A DNA stretch of 64,000 nucleotides from an uncultured Desulfuromonas sp. GTDB taxonomy: Bacteria; Desulfobacterota; Desulfuromonadia; Desulfuromonadales; Desulfuromonadaceae. Location of the stretch: contig NZ_OY787469.1 of the NCBI RefSeq assembly GCF_963678835.1, forward strand, positions 1,302,001 to 1,366,000. The letters run 5' to 3'. Shown one piece after another: positions 33,550 through 42,699 of the stretch; position 1 is the first letter of the stretch, and every line of letters begins with the position of its first letter. A model generated the notes under the pieces. It searched no databases and was not told the DNA's origin. It saw nothing but the letters and a program-made list of their open reading frames with translations. The position numbers and the translations under genes were made by a program.

Positions 33550-33972
33550 TTACAACGGCACCTGTTGGCGGTTTTTGCCCTTTTCCAGATCAAAGCTGAA
33601 CACATCCATGGACATCTGATTGATGCGGTCGCCGTTGCGGCCGACGGTGTCGTTAAGAAAGACCGCGGTTTCACCGGGAGCCAGTGTCCGGCAACCCTGC
33701 GGACCTTTGACTTCCTTGCGAGCATGACTGAGGATGTACACGCGTTTGCCGAGTTGGGCACAATAGATGGTTTGCTTGGAACGGTTGGTGGCGCGCCATT
33801 GAGCCCGTGGCGGCCAGTTGCGCGAGTAAAAGTTACGTACTTCAATGGTGAGAAACGGTTTCTCTTCGGCGCTGATGGTGGTGTATTCCTGCCACAGAGA
33901 CCAGTCTGCGTGAGCTGGAACTGCGCAGATCAGGACAAAGAACAGCAGCAGGATGGAGCGCAAAGATCGCAT
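33550..33972 (-). CDS. Hypothetical secreted protein
   Basis: This 140-residue protein has a clear signal peptide (about 1-22, LLLFFVLICAVPAHA). The mature part is about 118 residues with two cysteines (YCAQ, GCRTL) that could pair in the periplasm. AAAGGAGC precedes the ATG. No family recognised. Confidence 0.7.
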   Translation of the reverse strand: MRSLRSILLLFFVLICAVPAHADWSLWQEYTTISAEEKPFLTIEVRNFYSRNWPPRAQWRATNRSKQTIYCAQLGKRVYILSHARKEVKGPQGCRTLAPGETAVFLNDTVGRNGDRINQMSMDVFSFDLEKGKNRQQVPL

Positions 33973-34050
33973 CGCTTGCTCCTTTCGCTGATAGGTGAAA
34001 GAGACGTTTTTTCAAGGTGCACACCGAATGGCGCTAGTTTAAGCACTTTC

Positions 34051-34104
34051 GCAGCAAACTCGGGGCTGTCCCGTTTTTGCTGGTTTTTCCCTTTAAACGA
34101 GTCC
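34051..34104 (+). repeat. Dispersed repeat, partner at 3437-3478
   Basis: GCAGCAAACTCGGGGCTGTC, then CCGTTTTTGCTG and CTTTAAAC.AGTCC, matches the region after the adhesin gene. It lies directly beside a BIME-like repeat. Confidence 0.5.
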
Positions 34105-34113
34105 TTAAACATA

Positions 34114-34243
34114 GTCAATTTTGTCATCGGAGTGCCCCCCTGTAGGAGCGAATTTATTCGCGAATGGTTCTGGTTATTGCCCCTTTTCATGATGGGAATT
34201 CGCGGCTGAAACCGCTCCTACAATGGACAATTTCAATGATGCT
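34114..34243. repeat. BIME-like paired REP repeat, copy 2
   Basis: Same structure as 12508-12639: GTAGGAGCGAATTTATTCGC and GCGGCTGAAACCGCTCCTAC, inverted, with identical framing sequences (GTCAATTTTGTCAT, GACAATTTCAATG). Confidence 0.8.
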
Positions 34244-34331
34244 GACGTACTTGCCCAGTTCAGGTGTACTCCTACTGTTTCGACTGTTGGCGGGAAAAGA
34301 TTAAGTCTGTTGCGAAAATTGAAACAAAAGA

Positions 34332-34381
34332 AAAATCCTGTTGCCGAGTTGTCAATTACACGGTTCGGCAACAGGATTTTT
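34332..34381. terminator. Terminator of the exeA-gspB operon
   Basis: AAAATCCTGTTGCCGA and its 16-base exact inverse enclose 17 bases, with T-rich tails both ways; it lies 10 bases after the gspB stop. Confidence 0.85.
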
Positions 34382-34389
34382 AAAGAGAG

Positions 34390-35181
34390 TCAGGCTCCGC
34401 GACGCGGAACCAGGAAGTAATAGCCCTGGTAACTGAAAATGGCACCGTCCGTGGTGATTTCTTCAAGACGGTAGCGGTTTTCGAGGATGCTGCCTGCACG
34501 CATGATGCGGTCATTGAGGCGAATCAGACTGGTGCTCTGGTCGCCGGTAAAGGCGTGGACCGACATGTGCAGGCGGGGCAGTTGTTGCTGAATGCCGCCG
34601 GGCAGTTCGGTTAAGGCCAGAATTTTGCGCGCCGGGGGCTGGGGTGCAGCCACGGGTTGAGCGACCGGCTTGGCAACGTCAGCCGTTTGTTCAGGTTGTG
34701 GCGGCTCGGGAGCAGTGATGACTGGCGCGGGCTTCTCCACCGGTAGCGGTTGCGTCATTTCTGCCGCAGGTTGGGTGGTCACAACGCTCTGCACCACGGG
34801 CTCAACCGGTGGTGTCATTGCGGGTTCTGATGGCGCGACCTGTGGTTCCGGGGTGACGGCCGCTGTTGCAGCAGCAGGCTGTGCCGGTGGTTGCACGGCA
34901 GGGCGGGGAGCTGCTGTCGTCATTGGTGCGGTTGGCGCTACGGCAGCGGTTTCCGTGACCGGAGCTGTTGTTGCCGCCGGAGCCTTTTTGTGACTCCAGG
35001 GTCCGAACAGCCACAGCAGAATTCCGCCGTTCAGGAGCAGAACAAAGACCAGAATCAGGGGCCAGATCGGGCGTTTTTGCGGTGTCGGTGTTGCGCTGTC
35101 GTGCTGACTGTCCAGGGTTGGGGTGGTGTTTTCCTGACGATTTTTTTCCGATTTCTTCAGGGCTTCGAGAATGAAAGACAT
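34390..35181 (-). CDS. gspB: General secretion pathway protein B (GspB) domain protein
   Basis: This 263-residue protein has the conserved start MSFILEALKKSEKNR and one membrane segment (about 40-60, WPLILVFVLLLNGGILLWLF). A long Pro/Ala/Thr-rich periplasmic linker (about 68-195) follows, and a C-terminal GspB domain (about 198-263, LPRLHMSVHAFTGD...YQGYYFLVPR). With ExeA it helps place the type II secretin in peptidoglycan. It starts 6 bases after the exeA stop, so the two are one operon. No other secretion genes lie nearby. Confidence 0.88.
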   Translation of the reverse strand: MSFILEALKKSEKNRQENTTPTLDSQHDSATPTPQKRPIWPLILVFVLLLNGGILLWLFGPWSHKKAPAATTAPVTETAAVAPTAPMTTAAPRPAVQPPAQPAAATAAVTPEPQVAPSEPAMTPPVEPVVQSVVTTQPAAEMTQPLPVEKPAPVITAPEPPQPEQTADVAKPVAQPVAAPQPPARKILALTELPGGIQQQLPRLHMSVHAFTGDQSTSLIRLNDRIMRAGSILENRYRLEEITTDGAIFSYQGYYFLVPRRGA

Positions 35182-35187
35182 GGTCGG

Positions 35188-36846
35188 TTAGCCCTCCGTA
35201 GGCGCCGTCAGTTGCGGGTGCTGAACGGCGAGATGATTGTTAAGGTGGATCAGGGTGATGGGGCCGATAATGCCATCGGCCGCCAGACCTTCGGATTGCT
35301 GGAACTGCTGCAGTTCGTCGAGCAGTAAGCCATTGAGACGCAGGGTGGCATCCGGCCGCGGCTCGCGCTGCATCAGGTGCGCCAGCTGTTGTTCCAGCCA
35401 CAGCACCATCGGCCCGCTTTCATCGGGAGGAACCGCTCCGCTGTAGGCCGTGGGTGGTTGCCACAGCAGGGTAAACTCACCGTACCACTGCTCCATCAGG
35501 TCACTGGTGGCGACGGTGTGGATCTGATCGCCGATGACAAAGGTGGCGACATCGGCATTAAGCCCGGTCAGGGTCGCGTAAAAACGTTGGCCATGTTGGT
35601 CCTGCAGGGTGAGGATGGCAGGTCGGTTCAACTGGCGCAAACTGCCTAGGCTGCCGCGTTTGTTGAGAAAACGCAGGCCCTGTTGCAGGGCATAGTCGCC
35701 GGGAAGCATCTGCCCGACCTGATAGTCCTGGCCCCAAATGCGAAACAACGTCTGGTAGGCCATTTGCTGACTTTGGGCCATGGGAAGATGGCTGGGCCAG
35801 GCGAGAACATCGACTTCAGGTGTTTGTGGCTTCGCTGGAGACGTCGCAACCGCCGGCAGTTCGACAACGGCTTGCTCGACCACCCTGGCCGGGGTCATGG
35901 GATGTTGCGACGCTGGAGGTGTGTCTTGGCCGGGTTTCCAGGTGGTGGCCACGACTGCGGCGACACTGGCTAGAGCTACGGTGCCGAGGAGCCAATTCCA
36001 GCGCCGCGCTGATTTTTGCTGGTGGGACTTTGTGGATGGATCGCCGAAAACTTCGCGTGCTGTGGTGGCCATGAGTTTATGGCTGACCGTGTTCTGCTCT
36101 TTGACATAGGCGCCGAGCAGGGCGCGGTCGCAGAGCAGGTTGATCAGGCGTGGCACACCGCCACTGAGACGATACAATTTGCGGATGGTGGCTGCCGGGA
36201 ACAGAGGCCGTTCCACTCCGGCGACTTTGAGACGGTGGCTGATATAGCCGACCATCTCCTGTTGCGACAGCGGCTCAAGATGATAGCGGGCGGTAATACG
36301 TTGTGCCAACTGGCGCAGCTCAGGGCGCTCGAGCATCGCCTTGAGTTCCGGCTGGCCGAGCATAATGACTTGAAGAAGCTTTTGGGTGTTGGTTTCGAGA
36401 TTGGTCAGCAGACGGATCTGTTCCAGTACATCAACGGACAGGTTTTGCGCCTCGTCAATGATTAGTACCGTCTTGCGCCCTTTGGCGTGGGTATCAAGGA
36501 GGTACTGGTTAATACCGTCGACAAAGACCTTGATGCTCTGGTTGTCCTCTGGGTAACGGATGCCCAGCTCATCGCAGATGGTCGCCAGCAGCTCGGCGGC
36601 GGTCACTTTGGGATTGAGTACGAAGGCGATCTCGGCGTCTTCAGGCACCTGTTCGAGCAGGCAGCGACACACGGTGGTTTTGCCGGTGCCGACTTCGCCG
36701 GTGAGCAGCACAAAACCGCCATCGGACTGTAAGCCGTAAATCAAGTGGGCCAGCGCTTCGCGATGGCGTTCACTCATGTAGAGATATTGGGGATCCGGTG
36801 CGATGGAGAAGGGTTTGTCTTTGAGACCGAAATAGTCTTTGTACAT
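35188..36846 (-). CDS. exeA: ExeA/GspA-type AAA ATPase with peptidoglycan-binding domain
   Basis: This 552-residue protein begins MYKDYFGLKDKPFSIAPDP, the family signature. It has Walker A in GEVGTGKT (about 50) and Walker B in TVLIIDEAQNL (about 130). One membrane segment (about 285-303) precedes a periplasmic part that ends in a peptidoglycan-binding domain (about 470-545, LRLNGLLLDELQQFQQSEGLAADGIIGPITL). Partner of GspB. The long intergenic gap before the HI0933-type gene suggests its own promoter. Confidence 0.9.
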   Translation of the reverse strand: MYKDYFGLKDKPFSIAPDPQYLYMSERHREALAHLIYGLQSDGGFVLLTGEVGTGKTTVCRCLLEQVPEDAEIAFVLNPKVTAAELLATICDELGIRYPEDNQSIKVFVDGINQYLLDTHAKGRKTVLIIDEAQNLSVDVLEQIRLLTNLETNTQKLLQVIMLGQPELKAMLERPELRQLAQRITARYHLEPLSQQEMVGYISHRLKVAGVERPLFPAATIRKLYRLSGGVPRLINLLCDRALLGAYVKEQNTVSHKLMATTAREVFGDPSTKSHQQKSARRWNWLLGTVALASVAAVVATTWKPGQDTPPASQHPMTPARVVEQAVVELPAVATSPAKPQTPEVDVLAWPSHLPMAQSQQMAYQTLFRIWGQDYQVGQMLPGDYALQQGLRFLNKRGSLGSLRQLNRPAILTLQDQHGQRFYATLTGLNADVATFVIGDQIHTVATSDLMEQWYGEFTLLWQPPTAYSGAVPPDESGPMVLWLEQQLAHLMQREPRPDATLRLNGLLLDELQQFQQSEGLAADGIIGPITLIHLNNHLAVQHPQLTAPTEG

Positions 36847-37011
36847 AGCAATCCTGTCGCGGGAGTCGTCGAAACACTGGGGGCTGATCGAAAACCGATC
36901 TGCACATCATAGTCAATTAGAACGTCTATTCCCAGTGTTTTCTAAACATGGTCAGCAACAGGATTTATGGCAACGGGGGACCGGGAAACCGGACAGCATT
37001 CCTGCTGCTGG

Positions 37012-38262
37012 TTACTCCGGTTGAATAGCTGCCGCACTCTGGCCAGCGACAAAGCCGGTTGAAAAAGCGGCTTGAAGGTTGTAACCGCCGGTGTCGGCCT
37101 GGAGATCAAGCAGTTCGCCGATCAGGTACAGACCTTTGACTTTGCGCGATTCCATGGTGCGCGGGTCCACTTCTTTGAGACGGATGCCGCCGGCAGTGAT
37201 GATCGCTTCTTTGAACGGTCGGTGGTCAGTGACCGTGAGGCGGAAGTTCTTCAACCATACCCGCAGTCGCTTGCGTTCATCAGCGGTGACATCCTGACCG
37301 AGGCGTTGCGGAGAAATGCCGGTGAGGTTAAGGCAGACCGCCACCATCTCTTTGGGTAGCAGGCCGCGCAGGATACTCGAAAGCTCCTCTTTGTTGCGTT
37401 TGGCAAAATCGCGCAGCAGCCGGGCATCAAGTTTCTTATCGACAAGGGCGGGTTTCAGATCCAACACCAGTTCCACCGGCTTGTCGGCGCGCAGGGCATC
37501 GACGGCTTGGAGACTCAGGGTTAAAATCACCGGACCGGTGACGCCGTGTTTGTGGAACACCAACTCGCCAAAATCCTGATCGGCCTTTTTACCGCTGATA
37601 TACAAACTGGCGTTGATATTGCGCAGGTTCAGGCCATCCATCTGTCCGCAGATCTCCGGTTCGGCAATCAGTGGCACCAGGGCCGGGCGGATGGTTTCGA
37701 TGGTGTGGCCGAGCGGTTCCACCAGTGCATAGCCGTCGCCAGTGGAGCCGGTGGCCGGATAGGAGGCCCCGCCGGTGGCGAGAATCACGGCATCGCCGAG
37801 CAGCTTGCGTGTTCCATAGCCAACACCGCGTATCTCTGCGTTGTCGACAAGCAGACGGTCTACCGGAGCATCACGGATGATTGTGACACCACACTGAGTG
37901 AGCCAGTCGCTCATGATGGTGACCACATGCTGGGCTTTGCCGTCGCTGGGAAAGACCCGCCCACCCCGTTCGGTGGTGAGTTGAAGACCTTGCTTCTTGA
38001 AAAACTCACACAACTCCGTGTTGAAGAAGCGGTGAAACGATTGGCGCAAAAAGCGACCGTTTTTGCCGAAATGGCCGATGAATTCAGGAATTTCGGCACT
38101 GTTGGTCAGGTTGCAACGCCCTTTGCCGGTAATGGCCAGTTTGAGACCGGGACGGCGCATTTTTTCAATCAGAATGGTTTCGGCTCCGGCCAGCGCGGCC
38201 TGCCCGGCGGCCATCATGCCCGCGGCTCCGGCTCCGACAACAATCACTTTGTTTTTTTTCAT
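37012..38262 (-). CDS. HI0933/BaiN-family NAD(P)/FAD-dependent oxidoreductase
   Basis: This 416-residue flavoprotein has the FAD-binding VIVVGAGAAGMMAAGQAA (about 5-22), the family signature KLAITGKGRCNLTN, and a second nucleotide motif VILATGGASYPATGSTGDGY. The C-terminal AGGIRLKEVDPRTMESRKVKGLYLIGE closes the domain. The physiological substrate of this family is mostly unknown. GGAG precedes the ATG at 38262. It is a single gene downstream of, and separate from, the thi operon. Confidence 0.88.
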   Translation of the reverse strand: MKKNKVIVVGAGAAGMMAAGQAALAGAETILIEKMRRPGLKLAITGKGRCNLTNSAEIPEFIGHFGKNGRFLRQSFHRFFNTELCEFFKKQGLQLTTERGGRVFPSDGKAQHVVTIMSDWLTQCGVTIIRDAPVDRLLVDNAEIRGVGYGTRKLLGDAVILATGGASYPATGSTGDGYALVEPLGHTIETIRPALVPLIAEPEICGQMDGLNLRNINASLYISGKKADQDFGELVFHKHGVTGPVILTLSLQAVDALRADKPVELVLDLKPALVDKKLDARLLRDFAKRNKEELSSILRGLLPKEMVAVCLNLTGISPQRLGQDVTADERKRLRVWLKNFRLTVTDHRPFKEAIITAGGIRLKEVDPRTMESRKVKGLYLIGELLDLQADTGGYNLQAAFSTGFVAGQSAAAIQPE

Positions 38263-38382
38263 CCGGTTCTCCACGGGGAAGGTCTCATCGGCTGAGAACA
38301 ATGGTGTTCGGGGGCGTTATTGTCGCACTGTGGCGACGAAAAAGATAGCCCGATCATTGTGCTGTAAAACGTCACAAAACGA

Positions 38383-38994
38383 TCAGGAACGCAGTGCTTT
38401 TGCTGCCTGGCAGGGGTCGTTGGCGGCAAGGATTGCCGAGATTACGGCGCAGCCGGTAGCACCGGCGGCTAATACCGCCTGGCGGCGTTGTGCGTTGATG
38501 CCGCCCAGAGCGATGACCGGAAGGCTGACCTGCCGACAGAGGTTCCGTAGCTTGTCGAGTCCTTGGGGGGCACCATAAGCGGCCTTGGAGGGGGTGGCAT
38601 AGATGGGACTGAAGGTGATGAAATCAGCGCCCTGTTGTTCCACGGCCACGGCCCGGTCAACGTGGTGGGTGGAAACGCCGATCAGTTTGTCGGGACCGAG
38701 TAACTGGCGGGCCACGCCCACCTCCAGCGATTGCTCGGTGAGGTGAACGCCATCCGCATCTACGGCCAGGGCGATGTCAATGCGGTCATTGATTAACAAT
38801 CTGGCCTGGTAACGCCGGGTCAGCTCACGCAGGGCGCATCCAAGGGTGTAAAGCTCGCGGCTTGAGAGATCTTTTTCGCGCAACTGAACGGCCTGAACTC
38901 CGCCGTGCAGTGCTGCTTCAATGACGTCAAGAAGATCGCGACCGCCGGTTTGGCGGCGGTCGCTGATCAGATACAGGGAAAAATCAACCGCCAT
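38383..38994 (-). CDS. thiE: Thiamine phosphate synthase
   Basis: This 203-residue TIM-barrel enzyme joins HMP-PP and thiazole phosphate to thiamine phosphate. Motifs: VQLREKDL (pyrophosphate side), LLINDRIDIALAVDADGVHLTEQSL, GVSTHH, FSPIYATPSKAAYG and ALGGIN. The ATG at 38994 is two bases after the thiH stop; the longer frame overlapping thiH is unlikely. Last gene of the thi operon. Confidence 0.95.
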   Translation of the reverse strand: MAVDFSLYLISDRRQTGGRDLLDVIEAALHGGVQAVQLREKDLSSRELYTLGCALRELTRRYQARLLINDRIDIALAVDADGVHLTEQSLEVGVARQLLGPDKLIGVSTHHVDRAVAVEQQGADFITFSPIYATPSKAAYGAPQGLDKLRNLCRQVSLPVIALGGINAQRRQAVLAAGATGCAVISAILAANDPCQAAKALRS

Positions 38995-38996
38995 AG

Positions 38997-40121
38997 TTAC
39001 ATGGACGAGGCGTTGAGAAAGGCGGTGTCCCAATCTTTCCACACCGCTTCGTAGCCTTTGGCGCGGATCATCTCGCTCATCTGTTCGGGACTGCGGTCGT
39101 CATCAATGACAAACTGCTCCTTGTTTTTACCTTCATCGGCGTGACCACCGGGGGCGGTGCACGAACCAGCGCTCATGTGGGTGATGCCCAGTGGCATGAG
39201 GCTGTCGCGAAATTGCGAGCTTTCACGGGTGGAAAGGAACAGTGCCGCATCCGGTATCAGCAAGCGTGACGCACACACCGCCTGTACCAGTTGTTTGTCG
39301 TTGACCGGATTGATCGGGGCAAAGCCGCCATCGGCCGGACGGATGCGCGGGAACGAGATGCTGACATGGCTGCGCCAGTAGCGGTGGGCCAGATAGTAGG
39401 CGTGCAGACCGGTGTAGAACGCTTCGTTTTCAAACGGGCCGAGGCCGAGCAGAGCACCGACGCCGATGCGGCGCAGTCCGGCTTCACCGGCACGGTCCGG
39501 CGCTTCAAGGCGGTAGCGATAATCACGCTTTTTTCCGTAAGGATGCAATTGCTCGTAGAGCACCGGATCGTAGGTCTCCTGATACAAGGTCAGTCCATCC
39601 ACCCCGGCGGCGACCATTTTTTGGTAGCCATCGGTGTCCATGGGGTAGACCTCGATACTGATGGAGCTGAACAACGGCTTGATCCGTTCGACGGCTTGTG
39701 CCAGATAGCTGTTGTCATCCATTTTGCTGTGTTCTCCGGTGAGCAGCAGGATGGCACGAAAGCCATAATCGTGAATAATCTGTGCCTCTTTCTCGATCTG
39801 GTCAAAGGTCAGGGTGGCACGCGGAATCTTGTTGCTGGCGTTGAACCCACAGTATTTACAGCCGTTGCTGCACTCGTTGGACAGATAGAGCGGCGTGTAC
39901 AACTGGATGATGTTGCCGAAACGCTGGCGGGTGACTTGATGAGCACGTTGCGCCATGGGTTCCAGATAGTCCTGCGCAGCAGGTGACAGCAGAGCGAGGT
40001 AATCGTCGGGTGTCAGGCGTTCGGCATAGAGTGCCTGTTCAACACGCAACGGCGTGGTGTTGGTCATCTGCTCACGAATCTGTTCAGCCGGATATTTGAG
40101 GATTTCATCGGCAAAGCTCAT
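38997..40121 (-). CDS. thiH: 2-iminoacetate synthase, radical SAM
   Basis: This 374-residue enzyme cleaves tyrosine to give dehydroglycine for the thiazole ring. The radical SAM cluster motif is CSNGCKYC (about 84-91), followed by GF. The anaerobic ThiH route (rather than oxygen-dependent ThiO) fits an anaerobic organism. It starts 2 bases after thiG and overlaps nothing. Confidence 0.95.
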   Translation of the reverse strand: MSFADEILKYPAEQIREQMTNTTPLRVEQALYAERLTPDDYLALLSPAAQDYLEPMAQRAHQVTRQRFGNIIQLYTPLYLSNECSNGCKYCGFNASNKIPRATLTFDQIEKEAQIIHDYGFRAILLLTGEHSKMDDNSYLAQAVERIKPLFSSISIEVYPMDTDGYQKMVAAGVDGLTLYQETYDPVLYEQLHPYGKKRDYRYRLEAPDRAGEAGLRRIGVGALLGLGPFENEAFYTGLHAYYLAHRYWRSHVSISFPRIRPADGGFAPINPVNDKQLVQAVCASRLLIPDAALFLSTRESSQFRDSLMPLGITHMSAGSCTAPGGHADEGKNKEQFVIDDDRSPEQMSEMIRAKGYEAVWKDWDTAFLNASSM

Positions 40122-40123
40122 GA

Positions 40124-40897
40124 TTATTCCTCCCGTAAGAAGCCGGTGAGGGGACTGGACGCTTCGGCTTGGTTGCGTTGCTTGCCGAGCCCGGCCAGAT
40201 AGCCCATGCGTCCGGCTTCGACGGCCTTGCCAAAGGCTGCGGCCATCAGAGTCGGATTCCCGGCAACGGCCATGGCGGTATTAACCAGTACCGCATCGGC
40301 ACCGAGTTCCATGGCTTCGGCGGCGTGCGACGGCGCACCGAGTCCGGCATCGACCACTACCGGAACCGTGGCCTGTTCGATAATGATGGCGATGTTGTCA
40401 CGGGTTTTCAGACCCTTGTTGGTGCCGATGGGCGCACCGAGTGGCATGACCGTGGCCACACCGACTTCCTGCAGGTGCTTGGCGAGCACGGGATCGGCGT
40501 TGATGTAGGGCAGAACAATAAATCCCTCTTTGACCAGCACTTCTGCGGCTTTCAGGGTTTCTATGGGATCGGGCAGCAGGTAATAGGGATCCGGGGTCAC
40601 CTCAAGCTTGACCCACGGTTCGCAACCGGCGGCTCGGGCCAATCGCGCCAGGCGGATCGCTTCTTCGGCATCGCGGGCACCACTGGTATTGGGTAGCAGC
40701 AGGTATTTGTCGCGATCGATATGATTGAGCAGGTCATCCTGCTGATCTTCAACATTGACGCGGCGCAGGGCCACGGTGACGATTTCAGCGCCGGAGGCGG
40801 CGATGGTGTCAGCCATCTGTTGATTTGAGGCGAATTTTCCGGTTCCAACCATCAGGCGGGAGCGGAACGTCCGGCCGGCGATTGTCAGTTGATCCAT
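40124..40897 (-). CDS. thiG: Thiazole synthase
   Basis: This 257-residue TIM-barrel enzyme forms the thiazole from deoxyxylulose phosphate, dehydroglycine and ThiS thiocarboxylate. Conserved features: [10 protein letters not shown], a catalytic lysine in [25 protein letters not shown] and [21 protein letters not shown]. The ATG at 40897 follows AAAGGATA. An 84-base gap separates it from thiS. Confidence 0.95.
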   Translation of the reverse strand: MDQLTIAGRTFRSRLMVGTGKFASNQQMADTIAASGAEIVTVALRRVNVEDQQDDLLNHIDRDKYLLLPNTSGARDAEEAIRLARLARAAGCEPWVKLEVTPDPYYLLPDPIETLKAAEVLVKEGFIVLPYINADPVLAKHLQEVGVATVMPLGAPIGTNKGLKTRDNIAIIIEQATVPVVVDAGLGAPSHAAEAMELGADAVLVNTAMAVAGNPTLMAAAFGKAVEAGRMGYLAGLGKQRNQAEASSPLTGFLREE

Positions 40898-40981
40898 GGT
40901 ACTATCCTTTCTCGTGGCGAACATCTGTTTCGTCACGGATAAATAAAAGTGCAGACGAGAGCGTGGTTGTCGGTCGTGAGG

Positions 40982-41182
40982 TTAGCCGCCACCGACGAAG
41001 TTAACGATCTCGATAACATCTCCCTCGTGCAGGGAAATTTCGGGAAGTTGTTCGCGCGTCAGGATGGCACGGTTGTATTCCACGGCAATGCGTGTTGCAT
41101 CCAGTTTCATGTCGTTGATCAGGTCCGCCAGGGTCTGACCTTGCGTGACGATGCGCAACTGGTTGTTGACGGTGATATTCAT
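40982..41182 (-). CDS. thiS: Sulfur carrier protein ThiS
   Basis: This 66-residue ubiquitin-like protein ends FVGGG, giving the C-terminal Gly-Gly needed for adenylation and thiocarboxylation. The ATG at 41182 has GAGGAGGAT upstream, the best ribosome site of the operon, which suits the need for many copies of a carrier. It lies immediately after thiF. Confidence 0.92.
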   Translation of the reverse strand: MNITVNNQLRIVTQGQTLADLINDMKLDATRIAVEYNRAILTREQLPEISLHEGDVIEIVNFVGGG

Positions 41183-41183
41183 A

Positions 41184-42002
41184 TTACGGATCCTCCTCAA
41201 CGGGGTCGAGCCCGAGTAACAAGCGAATAACCACATTGGCCTGATGGTGGGCGGCAATGCCGACACGCGGTGCCATCAGACCGTGATCGGCGTCCACTTC
41301 ACTGGTGCCGTCGCCGCACAGGTAGAGTTGGCCCATGGCGCGGCGGGTGCGAATGGTGTTGCCTGGTCCGTAACCGGCCATCCCCGATCCGGCCACCAGA
41401 GGGGTGCCGGGGCAGGTGCGCAACCATTGCCCGGTGATCATCGCCTTGGTTTCGGCGCAGTCCACTGCCTCAACGAGGATGTCGACATCGGCGAACAAAT
41501 CGGTGAGGTTTTGGCTGGTGAGAAAACGGTGTTGGGCATCAATGGTCATAAACGGGTTGATCCGCTTGAGGTTGTCTTTGAGCGCGTCGACTTTGTTCAT
41601 GCCGATCTGGTCGATGAAGAACTGCTGGCGGTTGAGGTTGGACGGTTCCACCACATCGTAATCGGCGATAATGAGATGGCCGATACCGGCACGGGCCAGG
41701 GCCGTGGCAATGGAGGAACCAAGGCCACCGGCACCGGCAATACCAATGGTCGCCTGCTTTAGCGGCTCATGGACTTCGGGGGAGTGGCGGGCGACCAGAA
41801 AGGCTTCCATCTCGGCTTCCGAAGGGATCTCTCCGCGACGAATGAGGATGACGTGATCAAACGGCTGCAATGCCCGATCACTTTGAATCGGCAGACCGTT
41901 GCAGATCAGGACATCCGCCTCGGGTTTGATCTGGTCGCGCAAATCGAACAGGCTCTGGTTTTCATCCACCTGTATTTTCTTTTCATTGAGAACGATAATC
42001 AT
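41184..42002 (-). CDS. thiF: ThiS adenylyltransferase ThiF with N-terminal ThiS-like domain
   Basis: This 272-residue E1-like enzyme has a Rossmann loop in GIAGAGGLGSSIATALARAG (about 87-106), ADYDVVEPSNLNRQ and the typical C-terminal Rossmann half. Residues 1-65 look like a second ThiS/ubiquitin-like domain (VLNEKKIQVDENQSLFDLRD...PFDHVILIRRGE) without a Gly-Gly end. It activates the C-terminus of ThiS. First gene of the operon, directly behind the TPP riboswitch. A CxxC zinc pair is not evident. Confidence 0.9.
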   Translation of the reverse strand: MIIVLNEKKIQVDENQSLFDLRDQIKPEADVLICNGLPIQSDRALQPFDHVILIRRGEIPSEAEMEAFLVARHSPEVHEPLKQATIGIAGAGGLGSSIATALARAGIGHLIIADYDVVEPSNLNRQQFFIDQIGMNKVDALKDNLKRINPFMTIDAQHRFLTSQNLTDLFADVDILVEAVDCAETKAMITGQWLRTCPGTPLVAGSGMAGYGPGNTIRTRRAMGQLYLCGDGTSEVDADHGLMAPRVGIAAHHQANVVIRLLLGLDPVEEDP

Positions 42003-42047
42003 GACATATTGACGAGCAGACAGTGCTCTTGGATCCACAAATAGAAA

Positions 42048-42070
42048 AAGGTCGCGAAAGCGACCTTCGA
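42048..42070 (-). terminator. Riboswitch-controlled attenuator hairpin
   Basis: On the - strand AAGGTCGC and GCGACCTT enclose a four-base loop and are followed by TTTTTC. It sits between the TPP aptamer and thiF, as expected of an expression-platform terminator. A second hairpin, ACGGGATTTTTCCCGT (42072-42087), lies just before it and may belong to the switch. Confidence 0.8.
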
Positions 42071-42086
42071 CGGGAAAAATCCCGTA

Positions 42087-42178
42087 TCAAGTGCCGCTTC
42101 CCTACGCCGGTATAATCCGGATCAGGTTCTAAGGGTCGTCCCGCAATAGGACTCTCAGTAATAAACTCCCCCAGGGCT
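42087..42178 (-). promoter_or_regulatory. TPP riboswitch (thi box)
   Basis: Read on the - strand: GGGGGAG, ACTGAGAGTCC, GACCC, GAACCTGATCCGGATTATAC and GGCGTAGGGAAG follow in the thi-box order. CTGAGA and ACCTGATC are the TPP pyrimidine- and pyrophosphate-sensing elements. With TPP bound, transcription should stop at the hairpin next to thiF. Confidence 0.95.
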
Positions 42179-42363
42179 TTTCACAATTTTTCAAACAAAA
42201 AACTAACGTCCGTATACCTTAAAGTCAACTTTTTTATCGGTTTGCCGTTGTTTTTCAGGGCGGCTTTCCACTAGTATGGGCGCAACCCAAATGAAGACGG
42301 TTCGGCCGCGTGTTTTTCGTGCGTTCGACTTATGATAAATGAACATTGTAAAGGAGTGTCGTG

Positions 42364-42684
42364 ATGAGTATTTCCGAGCGTTACCGTGATCTGGTCGATG
42401 AGGTTGATGTGATGATCAAGTCCTTTCAGACCGACGAAGCGATCCGTGAGGCCAAACGGGCGTTGCAGGTGCTCAATCAGGCACGCAAAACTCTGGCTGA
42501 TCTGGCGGAGGATGTTGGTGAGATCCCCCGCATGAAGATTGAGGTGCAGTTGAGTCCGGTGTTACTTGATGCCCATAATCTGCTTGATCGCGGACGCCTG
42601 CTTCTGGAAGAGCAGCAGCTCGCTGCGGCACATAAAGTGTGGGACATCCAGAAGAAGCTCTACCGGCTGCTCAACGATTTATAA
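42364..42684 (+). CDS. Small hypothetical helical protein
   Basis: This 106-residue protein is almost all helical and charged (EAIREAKRALQVLNQARKTLADLAEDVG; LLLEEQQLAAAHKVWDIQKKLYRLL), probably a helical bundle or coiled coil. It has no membrane segment. AAAGGAG precedes the ATG at 42364; a GTG three bases earlier is possible. It is convergent with the diguanylate cyclase gene. No family recognised. Confidence 0.7.
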   Translation: MSISERYRDLVDEVDVMIKSFQTDEAIREAKRALQVLNQARKTLADLAEDVGEIPRMKIEVQLSPVLLDAHNLLDRGRLLLEEQQLAAAHKVWDIQKKLYRLLNDL

Positions 42685-42699
42685 TCTGATCGGGTTCGT

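Noticed and set aside
37546-38295. + strand frame antisense to the HI0933-type flavoprotein
   Set aside because: Same reasoning; it is a shadow of a high-GC coding strand.
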